Origin: Timema cristinae
Lineage: Eukaryota; Arthropoda; Insecta; Phasmatodea; Timematidae
Length of the DNA stretch: 64,000 bases
Assembly: GCA_039000515.1 (NCBI GenBank)
Contig: JBCFYV010011135.1
Coordinates: 10,974,339 to 11,038,338 of the forward strand
Direction of reading: 5' to 3'
The notes beneath the pieces were generated by a model that worked only from the letters and a program-made list of their open reading frames with translations, did no database searches and was not told the DNA's origin. Positions 22,693 to 36,584 of this stretch are shown here, piece after piece. The translations under genes were made by a program, and so were the position numbers. How positions within the stretch are numbered: position 1 is the first letter of the stretch; each line of letters starts with the position of its first letter.

Positions 22693-23278
22693 GTGAGAAT
22701 TAGGGAAAATTGATCCCGGGAAAAATGCGTCTTCTCAGAAAAAAGGGGAAAATTGTACCCTCCTATCAATCATCTCACCATTAAGTGGGAAAACTGCGCC
22801 CCACACATTGTTTTACACACTTACAAAACAAGTTCGTCCAAGGACCTAGCAAAGTGTGTGAAGAGTCGAGCCTAGATTCAAAATATGGAGTAAAAGATAG
22901 TCATTAATTAGTTTGGTAACTTCAATTTATACGTTCACATCAAATATTTACAGATACACACTAATCTTTATTTCATTGAAAAACCTAACCTAGCCTAACA
23001 TAAGCAACAGGCAAAGAGACAGGTGCGATGAATCGATGTATTTCGACCTCCTAGCCTCATGATGTGTGATGAGTCGATTTGAAATACCCACCCTCCTAAA
23101 CAAAAGGATGCGATGAACCGATCTATGCTGGTGAAAGTGGTAAGGTCGTGAGGAAAGTGTTGTTAAAGTTATTCAGGTGAGACAGACAAGGTCACGTGGG
23201 CGCACTTTTCCCACCTAGTAGTGTGATGATTCATGCGAGGAAACAGTTTTCCCGGGCGCAATCTTCCTGACACCGTTT
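22693..23278. mobile_element. TIR element with GGGAAAA-TGCGCCC motif repeats
   Basis: The two ends are imperfect inverted repeats of about 100 bp. The left has AAAATTGATCCCGGGAAAAA and further in GTGGGAAAACTGCGCCCCAC; the right reverse-complemented has AGATTGCGCCCGGGAAAACT and GTGGGAAAAGTGCGCCCACG. The motif GGGAAAAxTGCGCCC thus recurs about four times. The centre carries three versions of a GATGARTCGAT-like motif. No coding frame, so a non-autonomous DNA transposon is inferred. Confidence 0.6.
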
Positions 23279-23280
23279 AG

Positions 23281-23284
23281 TGTG

Positions 23285-23315
<31 letters not shown>

Positions 23316-23340
23316 GTGTGTGTGTGTGTGTGTGTGTGTA
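23281..23340. repeat. (TG)n microsatellite
   Basis: About 60 bp of GT/TG repeats with one interruption, directly against the right end of the TIR element. Confidence 0.95.
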
Positions 23341-23454
23341 CAGCGTGTATAACCATTCATTCTGACTATCCTAATACAAAGATATATATGAGGAAGGGAT
23401 GAACTAGGTAGAATTTAGAATAAATGTAATCACATTTGAGTGAAGGAATAATGT

Positions 23455-23600
23455 AAACTATTTTAATAAAAACCATCCTTACTGGGAATCAAGCTTTGAT
23501 CTCCCTCATCGGTAATCAAGTTTACTGCACGAGTGACGCCTGGTTATTAAATAGGCGTACAAACCGAACTGGTAGTATGAAGCAAAGCTAAAATAAGATT
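23455..23600 (-). mobile_element. SINE-B fragment
   Basis: Reverse complement of the SINE-B head/body (ACTGGGAATCAAGCTTTGAT and CTCCCTCATCGG). Diverged. Confidence 0.45.
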
Positions 23601-23704
23601 ATTTTATTAATTGAATTCTAAAATAATTAATGAAATGTAGATGTCTCAAAAACCAAAAACTGTTTGTTTAAATTAATTCAAGAGTAATAGCTATGCTGGT
23701 TTAT

Positions 23705-23935
23705 TATTTTTACGCCACCTCTTACTATCCTGTTGGGCTGTGAGTATCAAATAAAAATAGTGGTGTATGAAACAAAGAAGTATTTAGATAAAGTGTATCT
23801 GAATTTGCGTGGAGGGAGAGTGGAAAACCATTTAGGAGAAACGCGTCGTCTATGGTTTGTATTCCAGCCCAAGCCTCCCTGTCACTAGTAACTAGATTAT
23901 ACCAATCTGACGATTAGACCACGTGAGTACCAATG
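23705..23935 (-). mobile_element. SINE-B, near full length
   Basis: Starts with the reverse-complement tail (CACCTCTTACTATCCTGTTG), then GCGTGGAGGGAGAGTGGAAA, and ends in the head at about 23935. Confidence 0.7.
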
Positions 23936-24325
23936 CGAGCTGCTGGCTATAATTAAGTGTTTTTTGTTCAATTTCATAACATGTTAGCTTAATGAGTAAA
24001 TTTTGCTTTAAAGATAATGTTTTAATGTTTTAATGTTGCGAGGTGATAGGTGACACAGATTGCGAGATAAAATTTTTAATCTAAATATAAGTTTATCATG
24101 ATGAGCTAATATAATTGTTAATTGGTTCCAAATGTACTAAAATAAGTAATTGAAAATATGAAAGTTTTAGCTAAAAGATGTTCAAAATAATAATTGATTG
24201 CGATAGAATGTATTTGTATTGATTTTAGACTAAATTGTAAATAGATAGGATAAGCTTAATGGACTCTTGTTTGTCTAGTGATGTAAGAGGTATTTTGTTG
24301 AAGTTGATGAGAAGTTTGTGAGTTC

Positions 24326-24575
24326 TACAGGGTGATTCAAATGTCTCCATGCATAGAGAATAGTTTAATAAATTATTTTAGATGCCCTTTAGAAATGCCT
24401 TTGTCTAAAGAAGAGCGTCTAGATGTAATTATCGTGTAAAGATCAATAAGTTGTCACAGAATTGCAGAGGAATTCAACAGGCAACATGGTCCAGGCAGAA
24501 ACAACACACGACACTGTTGCCAAACTTATTGAGAATCTCCAAAAGAATGGGAGGGCTACCGGGTACCAGGATAAA
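24326..24575 (+). pseudogene. Mariner-like transposase N-terminal (DUF4817-type) remnant
   Basis: An ATG at 24395 opens MPLSKEERLDVIIV, then a stop, then RSISCHRIAEEFNRQHGPG, a frame change, and HDTVAKLIENLQKNG. This is the N-terminal helix-turn-helix module that precedes DDE transposase domains in mariner-related elements and is often catalogued as DUF4817. Upstream, TACAGGGTGATTCAAATG at 24326 looks like a mariner-type terminal repeat. The DDE core and right end are missing. At least one stop and one frameshift make it dead. Confidence 0.6.
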
Positions 24576-25036
24576 TAGAGGTTAAAAAGGGTATAAAGTG
24601 CTTAAAGTGTATTACTTTAGGGTTAAGAGGTTAAAAAGTTGTTAAAAGTGCAAAAATAATGGGTAAAAAGAATAAACGGAGCAAACGCGGTAAACAATAT
24701 GTTAAAACAATTTTGATTGGATTTAATTACAACCATTTAGCAAACAATCAGTTTGTGACAACCCTTTTTTCTTTTTTGTCAGTACTAACAGGCAAGAGTT
24801 CAAAGTATTGTGTAAAGAGAAGTTATAACTTAATCTCCAAAAATATTGTCAGTTTTTAAAGCGTGTTTAGTATATATCGATATTTTGGCATTGTGTGTTA
24901 ATAAGTCTACTCTCGTGTTTTGTATCACAATTCAAACCAATGAATGACTAATATTTAAATATAGTTTAAGATTCGGTTACTATTCCTTTTGGTTTATTTT
25001 GTATAATAAAAATAAGAAGCTACTTTATATATTCCG

Positions 25037-25302
25037 GGGTGACCTGGTGGTCTAGGGGTAAGGTGTCAGACTTCTGTGCTAGGGTCCAGGGTTCAATCCT
25101 CGGTCCTGGCACAGATTTATCTGATTTCCAAACCCTTCCTTCACCTCTGACAAGACATCTTGTGAATGTGGGGAATGCCAGGCCTCCACCGTGGTTCGGA
25201 TCCCACGTTAAACTGTAGGTCCTTCATTTCATCTCACAATCACCCTACCATTACACATTAGCGTAATTGCGTATAACCCGAACGGGTAGTAAGACGCGGT
25301 GC

Positions 25303-25340
<38 letters not shown>
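25037..25340 (+). mobile_element. SINE-A, full length, with target-site duplication
   Basis: Head TGACCTGGTGGTCTAGGGG, box B GGGTTCAATCC, complete body, tail GCGTATAACCCGAACGGGTA, (ATA)n end. Flanked by ATATATTCCG at 25027-25036 and again at 25341-25350. It inserted immediately upstream of an older truncated SINE-A. Confidence 0.92.
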
Positions 25341-25343
<3 letters not shown>

Positions 25344-25350
25344 TATTCCG

Positions 25351-25541
25351 AATCCTTCCTTCACCTCTGACAAGACGTGTATTAATCACAACTTGTGAAT
25401 GTGTGGAATGCCTGGCCTCAACCGTGGTTCGGATCCCACGTTAAACTGTAGGTCCTTCATTTCATCACCCTACCATTACACATTAATGTAAGTGCGTATA
25501 ACCCGAACGGGTAGTAATAGGCAGTGTAATAATAATAACAA
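25351..25541 (+). mobile_element. SINE-A, 5'-truncated
   Basis: Begins in the body (CCTTCCTTCACCTCTGAC), runs through the shared tail, and ends in short AATAAT repeats. It lacks the tRNA-like head, as expected of incomplete retroposition. The full-length copy now abuts it. Confidence 0.88.
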
Positions 25542-25544
25542 TAC

Positions 25545-27498
<1,954 letters not shown>

Positions 27499-27542
27499 CT
27501 AAACTTTTTAATTTCTCTCAACAGCTTCCTTAATATTTTCCA

Positions 27543-27833
27543 GGTGACCTGGTGGTCTAGGGGTAAGGTGTCAGACTTCTGTGCTGGCGGCCGGGGTTCA
27601 ATCCTCGGTCCCGGCACAGATTTATCTGATTACCAAACCCTTCCTTCACCTCTGACAAGACATCTTGTGAATGTGGGGAATGCCCAGGCCTCCACCGTGG
27701 TTCGGATTCCACGTTAAACTGTAGGTCCTTCATTTCATCTCACAATCACCCTACCATTACACATTAGCGTAAGTGCGTATAACCCGAACGGGTAGTAAGA
27801 CGCGGTGCTAATAATAATAATAATAATAATAAT
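27543..27833 (+). mobile_element. SINE-A, full length, with target-site duplication
   Basis: Complete head, body, shared tail and (TAA)n end, flanked by AATATTTTCCA at 27532-27542 and 27834-27844. Few differences from the 25037 and 33341 copies, so recent. Confidence 0.94.
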
Positions 27834-27849
27834 AATATTTTCCAACAAA

Positions 27850-28409
27850 GCTAAATCATCAGCGTATCTTAATAACTGCATTGTACCATTTAGTGTCAAC
27901 CCTTCTTATTCTCTTGAATTAACTTATATTAGTAAAGATAATTATTATTGTGATGGAATGGTTCCTATATTTCTCGAATCTGAATCGTGTGCATTCTTTC
28001 GAATCTAGTATCCCAATTTTAATTTTAGAATCTTTAATAATGTATAATTTTAGTTAATGAGAAAATATTTAAAATTTCATCTAAAAAAAACTGTTCAAGG
28101 CTTGGTGTCGCTGACAAATGATATTTTGTATGTCATGTCTATAAAGTCATAAAACAAAAAATAAAATTCATATTTTACTAAGACAATTATTACAAGTATA
28201 TATTTTATTTTTACCATCCCAACCACACAAATCAATAAAATTCCTTTTTCCGATTGCTTAAAATTGTTATTTGAAGTCAAGCTGATCATCACTGTATTCA
28301 AAATACTTTTTGAGATTTTTACGAATCTTGAATCTCTCGAATATAATAGGATAAGGATTTTTTCTAGGATTAGAGTGTCCTCACATTAAATTAACTATAT
28401 GATTTAGAA
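27850..28409. other. Unassigned AT-rich sequence
   Basis: No recognised repeat or credible coding frame. Confidence 0.35.
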
Positions 28410-28424
28410 GATATTTATAAGTTA

Positions 28425-28817
28425 ACAACAACCAAAGGAGGGCTTGATATTATTTCTATCCATCCAGAGCTGGGCATGAACCAAGCCCTCCAGCTGGTTA
28501 GTGCTGCCCGCACATCTGAGAGGATTCTCGTGCACTAGGAGTCATAAGTGTGGTGATTACCCATTACCTTCCACACTGAATTTCTAAAAGCGAGCACGAA
28601 AAGACTAACGAATTTCCCCAAAAATGTATATTCACAAACCTTCCAGGGTTATTTACATGCTACAATCGTCACGGGTCAGATGGCTTCATTTCCCCATCCG
28701 AAGGAAGTTGTGCAATGTATTTTTATCGCTCAAGAAAAATCCTTCCACCTAAACTATGTTTTAAACCACGGACATCGGGTCCTGAGGCAATAACTTTACC
28801 CCAAGACCACCAAGATC
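28425..28817 (-). mobile_element. SINE-D, tRNA-headed, with perfect 15-bp target duplication
   Basis: GATATTTATAAGTTA occurs at 28410-28424 and again at 28818-28832 as a perfect target-site duplication. On the minus strand the 393-bp insert starts with a degenerate pol III head (box A TGGTCTTGGGGTAAAG, box B GTGGTTTAAAAC) and ends in a GTT-repeat tail. The body is unrelated to SINE-A, -B or -C. Confidence 0.88.
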
Positions 28818-29024
28818 GATATTTATAAGTTATAGTACAGTAGTGTTCGCAACTTTTTGAGCTATATCCGAAGTGAACCAAGCACTCCAATCAATATATC
28901 CAGGGGGAGGAGCATAATATCTCGTTTGTTATTATTAATTGATGAGGTAATTAATCACTCATAATGACACTAAAAATGCTAAATGTTTTTTACACGCAAG
29001 TAATAATTTAACTCGTTGTCACCC

Positions 29025-29130
29025 GCACCAATAGTCGCGCGCTCTAATCCTTCTGGCTTGCTAAAGGATTAATTACCGTTGACGAGGGAGGTCGGGGTTT
29101 AAATCTCTACCGAGTAAACTGTGGTTTTTT
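29025..29130 (+). mobile_element. SINE-B head fragment
   Basis: Diverged head (CACCCGCACCAATAGTCGCG) with box-B-like GGTCGGGGTTTAAATCTC. The body is cut off. Confidence 0.5.
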
Positions 29131-29249
29131 TTTAATGTGACTTATCACTGTGACTTTCCCATCATTTATTCACGCTATAATTCTTATGTCAGAATGTATT
29201 TAGGCCTATTAAAAATATGTTTCAATATATGTATTTGGGTATGACCACG

Positions 29250-29423
29250 AGTACTGGTTGTATGGCTTAACTAAACTGGTTCAAAGGTGACAGGGAGGTG
29301 GCGGTTCGAATCTCGGCCAGTTTACAGAGCATTTTACCACCACTCCCCCTTTCTAAATGCTCTTTCACACAAATACGAGTACAGATCCTCAACATTATTT
29401 ATACCTAACTCATCTCTAGGCTA
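29250..29423 (+). mobile_element. SINE-B, diverged
   Basis: Box B GGCGGTTCGAATCTCGGCC, then body blocks (CACAAATACGAGTACAGATC). Its end abuts the minus-strand SINE-A that follows. Confidence 0.55.
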
Positions 29424-29698
29424 ATAATTTTTAGCACCGCGTCTTACTAACCGTTCGAGTTATACGCAATTACGCAAATGTGTAATGGTAGGGTGATTGT
29501 GAGAAGAAATGAAGGACCTATAGCTTAACGTGGAATCCGAACCACGGTGGCGGCCTGGCATTCCACACATTCACAAGATGTCTTGTCAGAGGTGAAGGAA
29601 GGATTTGGAAATCAGATAAATCTGTGCCGGGACCGAGGATTGAACCCCGGCCGCCAGCACAGAAGTCCGACACCTTACCCCTAGACCACCAGGTCACC
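29424..29698 (-). mobile_element. SINE-A, full length
   Basis: Reverse-complement tail first (TAGCACCGCGTCTTACTAAC), then the body, then box B and box A, ending GGTCACC at 29698. The minus-strand frame across it (29518-29790) is not a gene. Confidence 0.9.
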
Positions 29699-30156
29699 AA
29701 TGGAGTAGTTAAAAGGCTGGTAGCTGGTATGAGTAGTAGGGCACGGTGGTAAATAAATGTTTTGATTAGATTAACAAAGAGCACTATCAATTTTTTTTTT
29801 AACGGTTTAAATTTTCACTCTTTTCCATCTCTCTTGGTATTATCATTATTTTATTTTGTCACCTTGTCTCACTGCCCGTTTGTGTTATACGGTTATGTAC
29901 TAATTACTAACGATGCAAAACTCGATTATTTGATATTGCGATACTTTCGATTCTTACTGTTATCGAGCGACTCGAGAATCAATATAAATATTACCATTCT
30001 GGATACTTTCATTATTAGCTCTCGTTGAATGTACTGGCAACTAAGGAAACGACCAAATGCATAAAGATTGGAATCTTATCTTTCGTAATAGTTTATTTGC
30101 CCTAATTTTCTATATATTTTAGTTCAGTTAACAACCATATTTGGTGAATTTTAAGA

Positions 30157-30790
30157 GATTTTTTTGACACTGGTGTATTGTACTTTTTTACTTTCTCTTG
30201 ACAACTCGGCGAGAAAGTATTGTGAGTGTCAAAAAAATCGGACTCGTGGTTTTGATAAATGTACACGTTTCATGACCCCCTTAAACCAAAAATGTTGTTT
30301 TCGCAATGACTTATGACTATCTGTCAGTCTGTTCGTCCATTTGTATCTCGGGTTAGAGCCGAAATTATTTTACTGATTGTCTGGAGTTTTCATAAGGTCC
30401 ACCTGAGGGGTTTTGGAATTAGATATCTAACCTTAAATTTTAGGGTATTTTACTAAATTGAAAAAAGAGGATAAAACAATTTTCTCGAAACTAGCCCTGA
30501 TGATATTGATTAAACTTTATATCTAGACACTGTTTATTACTATAAACAAGATAGAAATTGTCGTTTCACATGAAAATGACTTTAAGGGTACTTTACATAG
30601 AGGAAATTTTCCAATTTTCTTCATTTCTCCGCAAATATTTGAGATAAGTAATAACTCATCATTGTAAAGTTGTAGTAATAGTAAAAATACAAATCTTTTA
30701 CTTGAAATATATTTTTATAAAACTAACAGTTTCTGAGCTATAAGCAAATATGTATACTTTATAATTTAGATCTTTGAAAATTAATTTGAT
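30157..30790. repeat. Dispersed repeat with terminal-type hairpin; relative of 36585-36950
   Basis: The left edge is a nested inverted repeat: GATTTTTTTGACAC (30157-30170) pairs with 30226-30239, and TACTTTCTC (30189-30197) pairs with 30211-30219. Downstream, blocks such as GTTTCATGAC, GGGTACTTTACATAGAGGA and GCTATAAGCAAATAT recur in diverged form at 36585-36900 and, through the duplication, at the start of the window. This suggests an uncatalogued transposon family. Confidence 0.5.
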
Positions 30791-31257
30791 TCTTATGCTC
30801 TTTGTTGGATAAATATATTCCTTAATTTTCCCTAGTTTCTAATACCATAGATTAGGTAGGTAACAGTGAATATTATTTTAATGTGTTCTTTAGTATAGTG
30901 TTTCTACAACAATATATTGATCTAATATTTATTTTCACAAATCTTAAGAGTTTTTTAGTAAATGTATATTTTAAGATATGTAGCGTTGGACTGCATGAGG
31001 AAACATAAAATAATTCTAAGCTTACCCCATTTGTATAACGGTTGGAACCACATGGAACACTAACGCGAGTGAATATCTGAATATCTGACACACCTTCTCG
31101 GAACCGCGACGAAAATAAACTGTTGTGATGTAATTGTGCCAAAGACCTTGAGTAGCAAAGTACTTGTGCCGCGAAGATAACCTACTCGCCCTATTCTAGG
31201 ATGGTCAGGAAAAGGTAAAGAACTTTGTAGAAGCTATGTTGTCATGCGCATATTTTG

Positions 31258-31353
31258 TTCCCGAATGTTCCAGCTCTTTCTCCCCCACCCCTTCTCCCGT
31301 CATCCAATGTATCTGGGTTGTATTGTATATATAGTGGCGGCTGGGCAATCAGT
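31258..31353 (+). promoter_or_regulatory. Promoter-like cluster: heat-shock element, CCAAT, TATA, initiator
   Basis: TTCccGAAtgTTC at 31258-31270 is a perfect three-unit heat-shock element. CCAAT follows at 31304-31308, TATATATA at 31326-31333 and the arthropod initiator TCAGT at 31349-31353, placing a start at A31351, 25 bp after the TATA begins. A GTAAGA donor-like site lies near 31419. No coding region is found downstream within 5 kb, so the driven transcript is unknown: a first exon of a distant gene, a non-coding RNA, a transposon promoter, or chance. Confidence 0.4.
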
Positions 31354-31419
31354 CGTCACTCTTGGACTAAATCGGATTTGGAGAAGGAGAAGCTCCGGCT
31401 TCGATTATATTTAAAATAA

Positions 31420-33325
31420 TGTAAGATCTAAATTCTTTTTCGGCGTCTTTAACTTTTTTTTTATCTAAATTAATGTTTGGCATTTTATAAATAACTTTAA
31501 AATATGAAACATAAATATAGTAGTTGTAAATTTCGTGTTTACCTTTTTTTGTGTTAATTAGTCGCAGGATCAAGGCGTTTATATCGCTAGTCGATATGTA
31601 TTTTATTCCTGGTGTTATCGATAATTTGTCTTTGAATATATTATCGATCTTGAAAGTGTTAATATTCTGATATTTGTTTTCTTTTTGTTGGGTAAAACTT
31701 AAAACATGATCGTGGGAACATTAAACTTATTTAACGTAAATAAACTATCTGTTTATCAAACAACGTCCCAATATTAACTTAGAACTATTTATTAGTTTTA
31801 CCAAATATTATGGAATTGCATTAAGTAATGTAAATAATTGGATAGAATTTAGGGTAAATATTATATGGCTTGTTTAAGCGTTTATTGGTTTATATTCTGG
31901 GTGTTTGTGGGAAATACACTCTTGGCAATTAACTATTTAAGGATACTTAGTTGATGATAAGTTTTCTCTAGTAACTCAATGAACTCAAGTTAAATGATTG
32001 ATGGTTTCTATTATGTAAATTTTGTAATTTTGGTAAGAGTACTCGACCATTTTGATAACGTCTCAGATATTTTGTGAATATCATTTTTATCATATTTATT
32101 GTATATTTTCTCACGATATTGAACGTTTGTCAAATAAATACCAACTTGAGACCATTCTGCTCTAATTCATAATAGTTTTCCACCATACCCTAGGTATATT
32201 TAGATATGTTATATGTTAGTTCTCTTATGGTAAACTTAATTATGCGGTAATTTTCCTTTTTAACTGAATCTTGAGATAGACGGTTCCTATATTAATTCCG
32301 CAACTGGTGGGAGTTGCGAGGTCTGTTTTTGAATGTTTGGCCTAAAATATTCAAAGCTCAGAACTCCAAGCACTCGCTCCTATTGTCCTTTTTTTTGACC
32401 CTATTAGATTTTGTTGTTTTTTGGACCTCCTGCTTTCCCTATATTTAGTTAAGGATGATTCAGATATAAGCGAGAGAAAGTCTACGGGGTACACCGTACC
32501 ATTTATTTAACTATTTATAAACGTTTGACCGAGTGAGACTTTGTTTGTAGTTAAAAGTAAATGCTTACAAACTTTAATACCGAAGTATTTATTAATTTTG
32601 TGCAATATGCTTTAATTCAAGTTAAGAAGATTTTTTTTGTTGTAAAACTAAATAGGAATGGGTTTATTTTATTAATATTTAATTATTTTTTGTATTGTAT
32701 GAATAAGAATAGTTTTTTTTTTTTTTGAGGTTGGAGTTTTGGAAGAATAATAAAGTAGTAAATGTTCAGTATCAAAATCAAGAATCGAAAAATAGAGGTC
32801 GCGTTTAAGACTCGGAATCGAGAAAAACAGATATCGTGACCTATTTAAATTCGCTAATATGTTAGATGTGTTAATGTGGAAGATTGCATTTATATGAAAT
32901 GCACTTGCATTTGCGTAGAATTAGAGTGTAAAACCATTTAGTAAATACCACCCTAAGTAAACCCGATCCTATTTTAACCCTAATCTCCCCGTCACCCCCA
33001 GTCCAAATTTGTCGTTAAAATGATTTCATATACCAGGCGTGTCAACCTATTTGATTAAAAGAGTCAGATTGAGAATAAAAAATATAGAGGGGGCTACATT
33101 TTAGATGATTCATATTGTCACTGTTAAAAGAAAAAAACAAATTTAAAAAAATATAGGCGTATTTTTAGTATAGTAAAATAAACTTAATTTTATACAAATA
33201 ATTTAAGATCTTTGTTCTTGATTTTTACCATAAATTTAATGATAAATAAATTTAATCTGCCAGATTTCACAAATAGCTAGTAACCAATTTCCAAAAGTCC
33301 TAATCTCAAATCTTTATTTCTACAA
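31420..33325. other. Unassigned, with one SINE-B scrap
   Basis: Mostly featureless AT-rich sequence. At about 32895-33020 on the minus strand there is a decayed SINE-B body and head (TAACCCTAATCTCCCCGTC). Confidence 0.4.
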
Positions 33326-33340
33326 CGTTTATAAGAAGAG

Positions 33341-33643
33341 GTGGTGACCTGGTGGTCTAGGGGTAAGGTGTCAGACTTTTTGCTGGCGGCCGGGGTTCAA
33401 ACCTCGGTCCCAGGCAAAGATTTATCTGATTTCCAAACCCTTCCTTCACCTCTGACAAGTCATCTTGTGAATGTGGGGAATGCCAGGCCTCCACCATGTT
33501 CGGATCTCACCTTAAACTGTAGGTCCTCCATTTCATCTCACAATCACCCTACCATTACACATTAGCGTAAGAGCGTATAACCCGAACGGGTAGTAAGACG
33601 CGGTGCTTTTTTTTAAAAAATAATAATAATAATATAATAATAA
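33341..33643 (+). mobile_element. SINE-A, full length, with target-site duplication
   Basis: Complete element flanked by TATAAGAAGAG at 33330-33340 and 33644-33654. The 3' end is T8A6 followed by TAA repeats, in place of the simple (TAA)n seen elsewhere. Confidence 0.93.
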
Positions 33644-33659
33644 TATAAGAAGAGAATAG

Positions 33660-36580
33660 GATATAATTGTGTGTTGGTTCATTAAAAGCTACGCAGGTCA
33701 CATAGAGTCATGAATAGCAAGCACCACACGCGTCTCATGGAACCAAAGTTGTCCATGCCTGCCTAGTCCACTAGACCAGTGTTGCGCAAACAGTGGGCCG
33801 TGATACACCCGGCGAATCAGGTATGTTGTGCAGCCAACAACTCAGAGCACATAGAGTCACTGTTCAATAATAACACGAGTAAAGTTCCGAGCGCCAGCCG
33901 TGCGTCATCCTCATTTTTTACTCACGCGTACTTACTTATATTTTAAAAATATATACTTCAATTGACAAAATCAAAAGCTTTCACACGAAGTAAGTAATTT
34001 TACTCAAATTACTAATGGTTAGAGCCCCATAAAAATGGTAAGACGCGATAAAGCTAAAAGTGCGATACAAAGATGGAATCATATACTTTTGCTTTTGAAT
34101 ATTTTTAAATATGATTTACAATGTTTTTGAAAAGCGAAATAAAACGAAGTTGTCTTATTACACGAGATCCTCCCATAAAACGAAATGACATCGCTTTAAC
34201 AACAACAACAACAAATCTTTTAATACTAAATAAAGCGGAAATTTTGAACATGCTGTAATTTGATTAGTATTTTGTTGTAGTGTAAGGAAACTTTAGGCTA
34301 CAAAACTGTGAAATATGCAGACAGATTTGATAACAAATTTTAAAACAAATATATAATGTTTCAATAATAACTTTTAATTTTGTATGCGTTGTCTTAATGT
34401 AAATAATACTTAAACACCTCAGATAACATGAAATTTTTAATTAACACAAAATAAGTGAGATTTAAAAAAGTAAATGTAACTAAAAATAAAACTATTTTTA
34501 CAGGCTCTACTAATAGTTTGAACAATTTATTTCCAAATGTTAAAGAAGCGGACACAGAAAATAACAAACAATACACCTTAAGTTTTGAAATATGTGAAAC
34601 TACCTCATGAAAAAGTTAGTCTACACTTTCCTAATTCTGATTTACTATACAAGCGTTGGATTGGGTGCCTGATCGGCTTTCTGCTGCCGTGGTGCCTACC
34701 CTAAACAAAACAGTGTGCCACCAAAAAATTAGGACTCTTAAGGTGGGAAGAAGGGAACACACCGCCCGCTCCGGCTTCGGTAAGCGAGAAATTACCTTGC
34801 AGATGTTCAGCTTTAACGGAATATTTAATTCTAGATAAGTTATTTCAAAATATCGTTCGCGCTATAATAAACTCGAATGATTTAAACAGGGTTATTTTAC
34901 CTTAAGGTGATTGTCCCTTTTAATTTGGCGTGGAAATGCAGAACCATAAGAACTAACGGCTATTTTCAAGAATGTTTATTATTTTGCAATTTTGTCTTCG
35001 GAAATGGTTTGTTCGTGAATAGAAGCATGTTGATTAAATTATACTTTTTATATACACACCTCCTATATAATTTTAACAGTGATCATAAAACAGTGATCGA
35101 TAAAATTTTCCATAAAAACTGCCAGTTGCACAGTAAAAAATAAGAAAATATAACATTGATAAACATCGATACATCATCTTAGAAGGGGTGTGGAAAATAT
35201 TAACATAAAAATTTCACTCGTTTTCGAGAAAACTGATATTTCCAAACGTATGATTTTTCCGCAAGACCTGTCTGGTAGCGAGCGCCATCTATTCTTGTTG
35301 GCGCGGAAGGATACTTAGGTCGGTAGTGAAGCCAGAACCTGCATTTCACCCTGCCACCGACCATCCCATAAAATAGGTTTTATATTTGCACTCAACAGGG
35401 CCAAGGGCCTTAACAATCCTATAGCTAGAATTTTATAAATATAAAAAATGTGTGAAAATGTACATTACCTAGCTCATTTTTTAATAATTTTTAAGCATAT
35501 TTGTGGAGCTATGAGACTAGTCTCGATGAATTAGCTTTATATTTAGCCTTTTTATAACAAATACTGTTATTTATTGATAGGCTCACGAAATACATTTTAA
35601 TTTATTTGAGAACTAGCAGCGAGCTTTCCTCTTTACCCTGAGACACGACATTTCATAAGTTTTCTTTCCTATCTTTCTTATTGACATGACAAAAGGCCAT
35701 TGTAGGTAAAGAGTGGAACGAAGTATAAGCTTAGAAAGAACAGTGTATGTTAAGACTTGTAGCTTGACAGGAAATGATAGGCCTACTTTCTCGCTGAATG
35801 AGGTGGATGCCTTAAGGGCAGCATTTTTTGAGTTTTTATATTAAAACATTATTTGGTAAAAATAAATAAAATAAATCTCCAGTAAAATCTGGAGTTTAAT
35901 TTACTTCTCATGGTGACCTCAACAGTTATTGAATTCCTGTCAAGAATGGCAGGAAATTTAGTGACAGCTTTTTCTCTTTAATTGAACAGCTTCCCTTCTA
36001 ACAATGTCACTACGCTCATGACAGATATTAAACAACTGTTGATGTCACCAAGTGAAAAAAGTTAAATTAAATATTTTGTTTATTTTGGTCAAAAAATATG
36101 TTATTATAAGAACCGCAAAAACTCTGCCCTTATTAGACCACAGAAACAGTTTGAACAATGTTACGGACATCTGTTGTCTGTTATTGAATGTCTACACTGT
36201 GTGGGTACAACTGCAGGGCCGTATTTAGGGTATGTTACGCCCATGTGCGGGCTAGAATCCATTATCACGGCACACTCTCACTTGCACGCTTTCTGTTATC
36301 TGCTCCAACCCATCTTTTCTCGGACACCCCTGCGGTCTATTTCCTACATACTTCATTGCCAACATTTTCTTTTGCATCCTCTCTTTTTCACCCCCATACA
36401 TGTCCATACCCTCTCAGTCTTATTTCTAATATCATGTTCTCCATGTACCACCCCCCCCCCCCCTCCTCTTTACCGATAACTTCATTCCTAATTTTGTTTC
36501 GCCTCGTGACAGCTCACAAGCTAACATATAACACAGTAGTGTGATTGTTAAAACAAAAATAGAATTTGAAATTTTAATGA
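33660..36580. other. Unassigned sequence before the duplication
   Basis: Nearly 3 kb with no recognised transposon head, domain-bearing frame or RNA gene. A 14-C run lies at about 36451-36464 and small AAC repeats near 34200. Frames of 60-118 codons in 34.6-36.5 kb show no motif. Confidence 0.4.
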
Positions 36581-36584
36581 GTGT

